Source: Reticulascus tulasneorum
Lineage: Eukaryota > Ascomycota > Sordariomycetes > Glomerellales > Reticulascaceae
Assembly (NCBI GenBank): GCA_001557505.1
Contig: LSAX01000005.1
Coordinates: forward strand, 744,001-808,000
DNA: 64,000 nucleotides
Direction: 5' to 3'
Below the pieces are notes generated by a model. That model ran no database searches, had not been told where the DNA came from, and saw only the letters and a program-made list of their open reading frames with translations. Both the position numbers and the translations under genes were made by a program. Shown here one piece after another: positions 34,692 through 44,029 of this stretch (positions are counted from its first letter, which is position 1; the number at the start of each line of letters is the position of its first letter).

Positions 34692-35073
34692 TTTAAAGGA
34701 ATTTTAGGACTCTGCTTCTTGGGAAACGGTGTAAATGGAATGTCGCATGTAATGTCGGTATGGATTGAGAAAACTCGGTCTCAACGTACCTTAATGCTAC
34801 AGCACTCTTCAGTCCACGGTTGCACTGAGCGTGCTGCTTGTAGAGTATAGCGTGATCGCTGCAGACCACGCCACAAACATCTCCGGACTTGCATATGATG
34901 GTCAAGTAAGATAGAGTACGTTTCTGTGGATGTTAATATTGTCACAGTGTGTACGGACGAGCTTAAGAAGGTTCGTTTTCATTTCAATTTCAAAGCCAGT
35001 CCAGCCGACAGTGACACATTGTGCTTTTTATATACAATGAAAGCGCATTGCGAAACCAAAGCGTAGAGTTCGC
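34692..35073. other. Convergent 3' region
   Basis: About 380 bp between converging stop codons. No gene, RNA or repeat recognised. Confidence 0.4.
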
Positions 35074-35738
35074 TTACAATCCACGGAATCCCTTGATGGG
35101 GAAGTTGAGGTTGGTGTGATGGATCTCAGTCTTCAAAGTCCCAACATATACAGACTTGTCAACCGCATTGCTGGCTTCGAGGCTCGTCCATCCAATTGCT
35201 GCAACAAAGATCTTGCCACCATTGACCTCGTCAAGCGTGTATCCACTAGCAACACCATTGCATCCTGGCAGCGTAGATGCCTTTTCGACTTGGGCTCTGA
35301 TCTCGTCCTCAGGCACGGTGCAGTTAAGGAAGCTTACGGTCTCCACGATTGGCGAGTTGATCACTGCCTGTGGTGCGAGAGGCTTGAAGCGGAGATTGTA
35401 GGAGGTCGGCAGACCTGCGAGAGCTGGCTTGAATTGCTCAACGACTTCCGCGTGATCCGCCGAGTTCTTCCACTTTTCGCTGGCCTCAGGGCTGATCCAA
35501 CCTAGCATTCTTTGTTAGATTCTGTAAAAGAGGTAAGCTGGAATGATTTCGTACCGATGAGAAGATCAAGCTTCTGCTGATCCTCGCTCCATGGACCCCA
35601 GCGAGTGCGAAGATACCCATCCTGCGTCTTGAGGGTCTGGAGCATGAACTTGAGTTGCAGCTTCCAGTCTTCCACGTCGCCTTTGACGGGAATCACCATT
35701 CGGGAAGAAACTGCGTTGGCCATCTTGACGGGATCCAT
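35074..35738 (-). CDS. Dimeric alpha/beta-barrel protein, second copy
   Basis: Model: complement(join(35074..35501, 35555..35738)), 203 aa. Two repeated halves are visible; each carries a Trp-containing strand, LLIGWISPEAS in the first and AAIGWTSLEAS in the second. That matches MIGWSSLEA in the gene at 6822-7550, so the two are likely distant paralogues. The lysine-rich segment KGDVEDWKLQLKFMLQTL in the first half and a conserved His near the C-terminus (EIHHTNLNFP) are usual in stress-responsive alpha/beta-barrel (Dabb/ABM-like) proteins. There is no signal peptide, so it is cytosolic. No catalytic residues can be named. The intron 35502-35554 is well supported by the restored GWIS junction. 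The promoter carries a TATA element and short repeats. Confidence 0.75.
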
Positions 35739-35825
35739 TTTGACTTGTTTTGATTGAAAAGTTGGGTTACGAGGAGATCGAGATGTGTTTATGGACGGTG
35801 TTGGTGTAGGAGTATTTGATTCTTT

Positions 35826-35864
35826 GTGTTGAAAGTGTGTTGAATGTGTGTTGAATGTGTGATG
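35826..35864. repeat. Short tandem repeat GTGTGTTGAAT
   Basis: Three imperfect copies of about 11 nt (GTGTTGAAA, then GTGTGTTGAAT twice) in the 5' region of the alpha/beta-barrel gene, between its TATA element and start codon. Probably a slippage repeat in the leader. Confidence 0.6.
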
Positions 35865-35898
35865 ATAAGAATGTTCCTCATCACGGATATGACTTGCT

Positions 35899-35908
35899 CT
35901 TTATATAC
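35899..35908 (-). promoter_or_regulatory. TATA-like element of the barrel gene
   Basis: On the minus strand this reads GTATATAAAG, about 165 bp upstream of the start codon at 35738. It is a good core-promoter match by sequence and distance only. Confidence 0.4.
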
Positions 35909-37808
35909 ACTGCGCAGTATGTGCTTGTGGAGGTTCTTCAACACGCAAGTTGCTCCGGACTAGCCCAATACAGCCGCGTATCGGGCAGTCCACCGTCGTA
36001 GCTCATCGTGTCACGGAATCCGAGAAGTCCGGTAGTATCTAGGCCAATCTTTACTTGGTACTCTCCAACATCTTCATTTAGATATGTGTGGAGAACAGTT
36101 CTAGGCGGCCGTTTTGCCTCAGCTGCTACTCCGATGCGAGTGTTTCGATGGCACACCCAGCCCACCCCGCCATCCGACCCGGGTCCGTGAATCTTGCGAG
36201 GCGGCATTGGGACAATGATGGCCAGAAAGATCAGATGATTGGCGGCACAGATGGAGGAATTCCATACGATTTGCCCACAAGAATGTTTGGTTTCATTCGG
36301 GCGACTCGTCACCCACGATCGAGTGTGGGGGGGCGACAAGGTGTTTCACCAACATACCAAAACACACGTCAATGCTCCCTCGCATGGCGGACCGATTTGC
36401 GGACACGTCCCCGATAGAAGTCTTGGGGCACCTTCTACGCCCCGTAGAATCATTCAGAATCGCCCCCAGGAATATGGCTATGCCGAGTTTGGGTACGGAC
36501 TGATGGCCCACTCCGGTGTGACCATCGTCCGAAATCCATACTCGGTTGCAGCTTAACTTTAATGCAATTATAGCTTATGGGCCGGAAGAATCACCCTCTA
36601 CTCTTTGGATCTTTTCAAATCAACTCTGATGGATTTCCGAGTAACATTCCCACGCTGCAGCCCGAAGCGGAATGGTGATGGTCCTGTTTGCTTGACCACC
36701 ACAGTACTGCAGCCTGTTTTTTTTGCCTCTGTTCACATGAGAAAGACATCAGTGCATCCTGACATGGACTGAATCGCTGTCTCGTGGAATCGCGACCATG
36801 CCCTCGGTTTCAGCAGTCCTCGAACAACGATTCCAATAGGGCGTAATCCGTATGCGTTCGCCGACGCTCCGCATCATGGACCACTTTGTCACGACCGAGG
36901 CTGCCATCCAACAGGGCGGGCGCTCATAAACACACCAGAACCGACCATTTTTTGAACTCAAAATATTACAAGCTAACTGCCTGCGAAGACAGAAAGCTTC
37001 ATAAGCATTGTATGTATTCAGTATGCCTGCCTCTGTCTGGTGGGAAGACGTCGGCTTTCGACCCCGCCACCGACCAGGACCAAAGAACGTGGCTGCATCA
37101 ATGTTCCGGTCGGGTACCTGGTTATCGGCACTTGGAATCCAAACCGTTATTTTTTCCACGTGAAGATCACTGCAGATCGGGCTAGTGCGCAACCGTTACA
37201 TCCGATATCTGTTTCTTCCGATCTTGGACTTCAACCCGTCATCACCTATGGATTCAATCGTGTTGCCACAAGATTTGGTGGGCGGACGACCGGGGTCGTG
37301 GCAATGGTGTAAGATCAATATGAAGATTTTCTTTCAATTGCGCCTTTCCAAATGTCAATACTCGGTGTGGATGTGGCCACCCTGGTGCCGAACCTGACTC
37401 CCGATGTCCTGGGAGAGCCTCAAAATGTCAGCGTCATGACCACGACCTGGTGGAGAATTTCCTCCGCTCTCCCCTGCAGCCCGCCTACGGTCGCTGCAAC
37501 GATCAATAAGCCGAAATGGGGAATTAAGCCTTTTAGTATCTAATCAGCTTGACAGCTACGATGAGATGACCAAAAACCGATGCCGGCGGTGGGAAAGTTC
37601 CTCGGAGCTTTTCAACCGCGAGCAAGTGGAAAACCCCGAGTCTTTGAGGTCATCATTTGCTGCAGCATGTAGAGCGATGACACCAGCAATATGGCAGCTC
37701 TCTATGGAGGACGTATGCGGAAGAGCTATAAACTGGACGAGATTCCCGCAATTGGAGAAAACGAAGCTCTCGATCTGGGTATTAACTTCTACTTAATCAT
37801 CCGTCACA
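35909..37808. other. Intergenic block without recognised gene
   Basis: About 1.9 kb. Several overlapping frames of 60-150 codons exist on both strands (for example 35938-36339 (-) and 36749-37192 (-)) but none shows a family motif, splice partner or compositional support. A TATAAA at about 37737, some 70 bp before the Rds1 start, is a likely core promoter. Confidence 0.4.
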
Positions 37809-39209
37809 ATGACAAGGCAACAAGTTTTTAGAAGCGCGGCGCTATTTGCCCTTGTGAGCACCTCATACGCCATACCATTCGTGTCCGAGGCCCAGACAAC
37901 CGTCACCTCAGAGCCCACATTCACACCGTCTGTTGTACCACAGGCGAACGTCACCTCCCATGGCCCATACACTGGACCATCCCCCACAACCTTGGGAGCT
38001 CTCTCAACCAGCATCCTAGCACCTTCAATTCCTGCTCTGCCACCAGGACCGGACGCCTACAAGTACCCAGCAGACGGAAAGCTTCACGCCGACCAGCCAG
38101 CGCCGTACACACCGGCGGGCGGGCTCGGAACCAACGGCTCTGCTCCCGTGTATCGCGTCCAGAGCGACTTCGACTACCAGTCCATCGCTTTGGGCCTGTA
38201 CCAGGAATGGATTGAGCTCGATCTGTTCCACTGGGGCCTCGCGACCTTCTCCGTGGAGGACTTTGAGGCACTCGGCCTCACAGCTGAAGACCGATACTTG
38301 CTCCAGTTCATGGCTGAGCAAGAGGTCGGCCACGCCACGCTGCTGACGAACATGCTCGGCGCACAGGCACCGAAGCAGTGCACGTACAACTACCCCGTCA
38401 GCAACTTGCGCGAGTATCTCGACTTCAGCCAGAAGCTCACGCGCTTCGGCGAGTCGGGCGTGTATGGCTTCCTCCCGCACTTGAACGCGCGAGAGGTCGC
38501 GCAAATGCTCCTTCTGAGCATCACGACCGAGGCACGACAGCAGATGATCTTCAGACAGTTCAGCGGTCTCTTCCCTATGCCCGTGTGGTTTGAGACTGGC
38601 ATCCCACAGTCGTGGGGCTGGACTCTCCTCGCACCATACATCTCCAGCTGTCCGGCGAACCAAACCCGCCTGGTCTGGCAAAACTTCCCTGCTCTCCATA
38701 TTCTCAACCAGCCTAACGCCGCCCGCCTGGACGGCTCGAATGTCTGGAATGAAACTACTGGCGGCTGGACCAACACGCTCAGCACGGCGAACATCTCCTC
38801 TTCAGAGCTCTGCTTCAACGCCACTGACAAATCCCGTGATTGTGGACCAGCAATCACGCAGAACCGCACGCAGCCACTTTCTTACCCCGGCCGTCAAGTG
38901 TTCCTGAAATGGGATGCGCCTGGCCAGGCCGTGGGCCCGAACAACAGCTACATCACGGCAACAAATGTGATCCACCCCAAGTTCGTGGCCTGGGTTACTC
39001 AGCTGAATGTCACCTATTCGCCTCTTTTGAACGTGAGCTGCAACTCGGGGTACACGATCCAGCCCAATGTGAGCACATTTGCGGGCGACCCGGCAGTAAA
39101 CGGGACCATGTTTCTGGCCATTACGGACGTGGACTTGTATGTTACGCCGTTTAACTTGTCCATGGTTAACCCGCATGTTGCGGCTTTGGGACTGTATCAA
39201 GCTGGTTAA
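37809..39209 (+). CDS. Rds1-like secreted ferritin-like stress protein
   Basis: An intronless 466-aa frame. It begins with a signal peptide (MTRQQVFRSAALFALVSTSYA) and a Ser/Thr/Pro-rich stretch. The ferritin-like (Ferritin_2 type) helical domain runs about 115-270, with Glu/His residues positioned on helices (LYQEWIELDLFHWGLA; MAEQEVGHATLL; SITTEARQQMIF) as expected for a di-iron-like four-helix bundle. The C-terminal half has many N-glycosylation sites (NQT, NET, NIS, NAT, NRT, NNS, NVT, NVS, NGT, NLS), so it is probably a heavily glycosylated cell-surface or secreted protein. The family is named after fission yeast rds1, induced by nutrient and other stresses; its enzymatic activity is unknown. 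Confidence 0.87.
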   Translation: MTRQQVFRSAALFALVSTSYAIPFVSEAQTTVTSEPTFTPSVVPQANVTSHGPYTGPSPTTLGALSTSILAPSIPALPPGPDAYKYPADGKLHADQPAPYTPAGGLGTNGSAPVYRVQSDFDYQSIALGLYQEWIELDLFHWGLATFSVEDFEALGLTAEDRYLLQFMAEQEVGHATLLTNMLGAQAPKQCTYNYPVSNLREYLDFSQKLTRFGESGVYGFLPHLNAREVAQMLLLSITTEARQQMIFRQFSGLFPMPVWFETGIPQSWGWTLLAPYISSCPANQTRLVWQNFPALHILNQPNAARLDGSNVWNETTGGWTNTLSTANISSSELCFNATDKSRDCGPAITQNRTQPLSYPGRQVFLKWDAPGQAVGPNNSYITATNVIHPKFVAWVTQLNVTYSPLLNVSCNSGYTIQPNVSTFAGDPAVNGTMFLAITDVDLYVTPFNLSMVNPHVAALGLYQAG

Positions 39210-39785
39210 AGATTACCCGGTTGGGCAAGCTAGAAAAGAGAATATTACAGGGAAGGTTGATGTGTAAATAGCACTTAATAAAGTGTGCCTAATGAACGTT
39301 GTTTTATCCTGACTCTTTACTCCATGTGTGTATCCTGATGAAGCTGAATGCTATCCGGAACCATTGCAGCACCTCTGCCATACCCAAATAAGCCATCAGA
39401 AATGATGCTCGCTATGTCCTTGAATGAAATAATGGTGCGCAACGCCGAGCGGTGCTGTTAACTGGGTAGTTGAGATGACGAAGATCTATAACCCTCTATT
39501 TTAAAATACGCTCTTGCAATTGTGTTTTTTTAAGACATGGTACGATTACGGTGAAAAAGCGTATCAATTGTAGATGAATAATCGCCATTTATTGCTTGTA
39601 TATGGAGCAAATATTCAGCCGGCTTGCTAATGCCAAGGATTACATCAACCGGGCGTCATGTTACAAGTTGTATCCCGCTGTCCAATCCAGACAAGAGCCT
39701 TCCTTTGTACATCTTTGAAGACTAGTGTGATCTATCCTCCTCTATCAGGACGCATCGGGCATAGGTTCGCAACCCGTCTTGGGCT
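39210..39785. other. Convergent 3' region
   Basis: About 580 bp between converging stop codons, AT-rich around 39480-39620. An open frame at 39658-40014 (+) lies mostly opposite the FKBP exons and was not called. No gene recognised. Confidence 0.4.
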
Positions 39786-40512
39786 TTACAACTCGTTATG
39801 CTCCTGGGTATCGTCGGTATCAGCAACCATGGTCTTGACCACTTCGGCCGCCTCGCTGACCTTGCTTGCAACCTTCGCTGCAATCTTCTCAGTTGCTGAC
39901 TCGACAGCTTCGCTGGCGGCCTCACTGGCCTTGGTCACGATCTTCTCGGGCTTGGGGACGCCGTCGATTCCGACGAGCTCGGTCTCGAAGACTATTTCAA
40001 CCCAATGTCAGTAAAGCTCCGAGAGGTGACAGCGGGGAAGACTCGTACCTAGAGTAGAACCGGCGGGGATTGGGCCCATGCCTCGGTTGCCGTATCCAAG
40101 CTCAGGAGGAATGGTAAGGGTCCTAAATGGCGTCAGCTATGTCTCACCCATTCGTGGGGGTAGGGTGCTTGCCTCTTCTCGCCAATGCACATATCAAGCA
40201 GACCCTCATCCCATCTGGCATCATGTTAGCGGCTGGTGCAAGGGCTGATGGAAGTAAGCCATGTACGAACCCCTTGATGACTTGGCCACCGCCCAGCTTG
40301 AAGCTGAAGGGAGTGCCTCGGTCGTAGCTGGCGTCGAACTTCTCGCCGTTAGACTGCAGGGTTCCCTTGTAGTGCACATTGATCTTGTCGCCCTTCTGGG
40401 ACTTTCGCTCGCACTCGACGGCAAGTGTGACATCGATCTTCATGTCCTCCGCGGCAACAAAGCCGATGGCGGAGGAGGCCATGAGGCCGAGAGAGAGAAG
40501 AAGTCCTTTCAT
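39786..40512 (-). CDS. ER-lumen FKBP-type peptidyl-prolyl isomerase (FKBP2-like) with helical tail
   Basis: Model: complement(join(39786..39991, 40049..40122, 40173..40214, 40271..40512)), 187 aa. After a signal peptide ([21 protein letters not shown]) comes one FKBP domain. Recognisable segments are [20 protein letters not shown], the [19 protein letters not shown] active-site strand, [19 protein letters not shown] and VFETELVGI. It catalyses cis-trans proline isomerisation and would bind FK506/rapamycin by family. A roughly 60-residue Ala/Glu/Lys/Val-rich helical extension ([20 protein letters not shown]) follows, and the last four residues are HNEL, resembling the HDEL ER-retrieval signal. 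The intron 40123-40172 needs a GC-AG splice pair; exons either side fit perfectly. It shares a divergent promoter with the HET gene. Confidence 0.88.
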
Positions 40513-41584
40513 AGTGGGTGGTTTACTGGCAAGGAATGCAATTATGCGTCGGGAAGATCAGTTGGGATAGGAGTTGAGATTCAATTGCGGAGTTGTCAGT
40601 GCAAAGAAGTAGAACAACTATGAATGTTGTTCGCTGTCTGGCGGTAGGATTCACTAGGACAACGTGGTGGATTGGTGGACGTAATTGAAGCCACGAGAGC
40701 ATTGCGCGATGCTTCCGATTGGTCAATTGGCTCCGAGCCTAGGTGGGGTCCTCTTATCAGATTTTCCGGGGACTGGAGAGAACCTTATCTGACCTCCACG
40801 GCTTGATTGACTTTACGTGGACCGTGCAGACCTACAAAACATCATTCAAATGCGTCGGAAAAGCAGAACACATGTGAACCCTTCCCATTCTGGCTTCCCA
40901 AAACACACCTGACTGCCATATGATGTTGAAGAATATCTATACAACTCGGTAATAATGCAGGTAGTGTACAAATCATGAGAGCCTTACCAGAAACTGGCCA
41001 TTTATACACTTTCTTTGGCTTGGACGGCAGTTTGACCAGAGTAAGTTGCTTGCTGCCTGGTAATATGCAGCAGGTTGGAGCATACGGCTTAAGACTTGCT
41101 TTCTATTATCTCGTCCTGTCCTGATTGCGACTACGTTGACAGGTGCCAGCGAATCCCCTCACGGTAATACAAAGGATAGAATGCAAACCCCAATCAGTCC
41201 TGCCACCTCTTACTCTCATCTCTCTGAGGGCGCGTTCATTCGTATTTGATCTTTCGAATCTTTCTACTTCCTATTCGGAACACTTTCACCAAGTGACACC
41301 CACATTAGTAGGACGGATGTGGCAAGGAAACGGCTGCCGCCTGTAAGTCTGGCACAAACTCCAGGTTCCCCGCACTCGCTGTAGTGGGTGATGGCCTATT
41401 TACTCGGGCGAGAGTTGTGCCGCAGTCATGCATCAGCGCATGAGACCCCTGGACTTACATTCGGGAGCGTTGTGTTATAAGTTAGTACATAACGTCCATC
41501 TCTACCCTGGCCATTCTTATTACTAGTTGGCATCGCGCTGCTTTGCATTCACATCGTATTGGGAGAGAAAAACACACCTCAGCC
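40513..41584. promoter_or_regulatory. Divergent promoter region (FKBP / HET protein)
   Basis: About 1.07 kb between divergent starts. No convincing reading frame; individual regulatory sites could not be assigned. Confidence 0.4.
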
Positions 41585-44029
41585 ATGGAGAACAGATCCC
41601 CTCAAGCAGAGAAGGCGCAACAACCCACCCAGAAGGGCTATGCCTTCGCTCAGTATAGCGGCAAAGCCGTCTTCTCTCTTCATGCCATGGGAAGACGGGA
41701 CCTGGCTGCTCCCCCGGGCCCAGACGGGCAGATTCCCGGTATGCCTCAGCGCCCGCCGGCATATAACCCCTTCAGGCCATGCTCCCTCTGCTTTAATCTC
41801 GACCAGGAGAAGCCGGGCTTGCTCACAATAGATTGGACGCTGCCCAAAAACCAGGCCGGCCGGGGGCTTCGTCATCTGAGTTTGGACCACGTCGAAGTGT
41901 TAGCGCGCCAGGGCTGCAGAGGGTGCCGGGTTCTCGCCGACGGGCTCGGGCTGGTCCAGCCGCTTCTGCTGAACCGAGGTTTGACCCCCCGCGCGCCGCA
42001 CGAGGTTGACCAGTATGGCCTCCTTCAACGGCGAGGATACTCCGTTTTCCTTGGCAACCAGGGAGTCTCACCCGCGCGGCGGGACCGCGTAGTCAATCTC
42101 CTCGACGACTTGGGCAGCGGCCTTTGCGTCACGTATAACTTTCGAACTGGGGAGACCGACGCGTTCGGGACGGCTGCCGATGTTGACTTCTTCGTTGCGG
42201 ACGATGAAGGTGTGGATAGCAGCATGCCAGCTATTCAATCGTTGTCATTGAAAGGCAAAGCAAAAGACGGAGGCAAAGTTGGTGGCCCGCAGACGATGAT
42301 CACACCCGCTCACCATATCTCCGGCGACACGTCCTCAGACATGAGCTTCGACCGCGCTGTGAAGTGGCTTAACAAGTGCAACGGATCGCACCGGGACTGC
42401 GGTGCAGGGCGCGTGCCAAAACCGCTTCCTGATCGGATTCTGGATATAGGGAGCAATGGCGACTACAAAGCTTGCGGGCCGGTCGTCCTCCGCCAGACCA
42501 AGAACGAGCCGGCCGTGTACGCATGCCTCAGCCACTGCTGGGGCAAAACACGACACCTGACGACTACGCTGGCCACGTTGTCGGAGCGCCAAAAGACCAT
42601 TCCCTGGAACACACTGCCAAAGACATTTCAAGACGCTGTGGCTTTCTCACGGCGGCTTGGCCTCCGCTACTTGTGGATCGACTCCCTCTGCATCGTCCAG
42701 GACAGCATGCAGGACTGGCAGCAGCAGTCGGCCAAGATGCCCGATATTTACGAGAATGGCTACCTCACCCTTGCTGCGTCAGGATCCCCGGATGGCGACA
42801 CGGGATGCTTCGCGACTGCAAACCCAGCATATCGGTCACAGAAAGTCTCCGGGGAGATGAACGGGCAACCCGGAACTCAACGCTCTGTTTATGTCCGACA
42901 GCATGTGCCGCACTGGATCATGCCGCACACGTCCTACACCCTCCAGAACCTGGCCGATGAGTTCCCCATTCTCACGCGTGGGTGGGTGTGGCAGGAGCGG
43001 CTGCTCTCACGTCGCATCCTACACTTCGGGAAGCAGGAGCTGTTGTGGGAATGCGCCGAAACCGCTGCCTGTGAATGCGGTTTCATGGACTGCGTGCCCC
43101 CAGAGAGGTTAGAAAAGCGTTCGCACGCACGCGGTCTCGCGGGGCTGCAGGGCACTGGCTCTGAGGGGGGGCCGCTCCATACGCCGACCTCGCGCCTCCA
43201 GCTGACCGAAAGCCTGCACCGGCGCTGGCGCCTTCTCGTGGAAGAGTACTGCGCCCTCGGCCTGACCAAGAGCACAGATGTCCTGCCGGCTATCTCAGGG
43301 CTGGCCGCCCAGCTTAACCGCCAGCTTGGTGATACGTACCTCGCCGGGCTTTGGAAGGGCGGCCTGCCACGCGACTTGCTCTGGCGGACCGAGGATCTCC
43401 GGGACTTGACCAGTGAACGCGATGCCTTCAGTGGTCCGAGCTGGAGCTGGTCGAAGCGGGCTGGCCGACGTATCCGCTTCCTCAACGGCAACAACGCCAC
43501 AAATATGCTGGAGGAGTATCATATCACCGTAGAAAGGGACCTTATTGGCGTTGCGGGGGCCAACCCCTTTGGCGAAGTTCGCAGCGCCTCGCTCATAGTC
43601 ACCGCGCCGATCCTTAAGGGCATGATGATGATCTTCTCTCCCTCCCCGGCTGACCGCTTCCCGGAGCCAATGATTTCCGTGGGCAACCGGTGTATGAACC
43701 CCCCGCCTCACGCAGGGCAGCCTAGCCCTATGAACCTCCAGAGCTTCCGCGTAAGCCTCGACGCTCCCATCGACCCGACCACCCACTTCACCAGCATCCA
43801 GGAGGCATTTGACCACCTGGACGAGGAGGAGGGCCAGAGCGGGCAGCACTTTTCATTTCTGAAGGTCGCTTCACTCGGCGTTTACCAGTATATCCTGGTG
43901 TTACTGAAGGGGCACCCGGATTACGAGATCTACCACCGCATTGCCATCATCGAGGAGTACGTAGACAGCAAGAGAGGCGCAAAGTCGAGGTTCCCGTGGG
44001 GCGCGGCCTCAACGCTGCGCATCGATTAG
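41585..44029 (+). CDS. HET-domain protein (heterokaryon incompatibility family)
   Basis: A single 814-aa exon. The N-terminal region has paired cysteines (RPCSLCFNLDQ and RQGCRGCRVL), often found before a HET domain. The HET domain proper begins at YACLSHCWGK and includes LRYLWIDSLCIVQDS, YENGYLTLAASGS and the Trp-rich motif LTRGWVWQERLLSRRILHF. These are the standard blocks of PF06985. In characterised fungi such domains trigger cell death when incompatible partners fuse. The C-terminal third is a carbohydrate-free, mixed region with FSGPSWSWSKRAGRR, common in this subfamily. I preferred the Met at 41585; an in-frame Met at 41543 adds 14 residues. No partner gene (such as a NACHT or Goodbye protein) is evident nearby. 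Confidence 0.9.
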   Translation: MENRSPQAEKAQQPTQKGYAFAQYSGKAVFSLHAMGRRDLAAPPGPDGQIPGMPQRPPAYNPFRPCSLCFNLDQEKPGLLTIDWTLPKNQAGRGLRHLSLDHVEVLARQGCRGCRVLADGLGLVQPLLLNRGLTPRAPHEVDQYGLLQRRGYSVFLGNQGVSPARRDRVVNLLDDLGSGLCVTYNFRTGETDAFGTAADVDFFVADDEGVDSSMPAIQSLSLKGKAKDGGKVGGPQTMITPAHHISGDTSSDMSFDRAVKWLNKCNGSHRDCGAGRVPKPLPDRILDIGSNGDYKACGPVVLRQTKNEPAVYACLSHCWGKTRHLTTTLATLSERQKTIPWNTLPKTFQDAVAFSRRLGLRYLWIDSLCIVQDSMQDWQQQSAKMPDIYENGYLTLAASGSPDGDTGCFATANPAYRSQKVSGEMNGQPGTQRSVYVRQHVPHWIMPHTSYTLQNLADEFPILTRGWVWQERLLSRRILHFGKQELLWECAETAACECGFMDCVPPERLEKRSHARGLAGLQGTGSEGGPLHTPTSRLQLTESLHRRWRLLVEEYCALGLTKSTDVLPAISGLAAQLNRQLGDTYLAGLWKGGLPRDLLWRTEDLRDLTSERDAFSGPSWSWSKRAGRRIRFLNGNNATNMLEEYHITVERDLIGVAGANPFGEVRSASLIVTAPILKGMMMIFSPSPADRFPEPMISVGNRCMNPPPHAGQPSPMNLQSFRVSLDAPIDPTTHFTSIQEAFDHLDEEEGQSGQHFSFLKVASLGVYQYILVLLKGHPDYEIYHRIAIIEEYVDSKRGAKSRFPWGAASTLRID

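Noticed and set aside
35938..36556. Overlapping frames on both strands in the gap after the second barrel gene
   Set aside because: No family resemblance, no introns linking them, and mutual overlap suggests chance.
38025..38699. 224-codon minus-strand frame under the Rds1-like gene
   Set aside because: Antisense shadow in GC-rich coding sequence.
43295..43849. 184-codon minus-strand frame under the first HET gene
   Set aside because: Antisense shadow; no splice sites, domain or start context.
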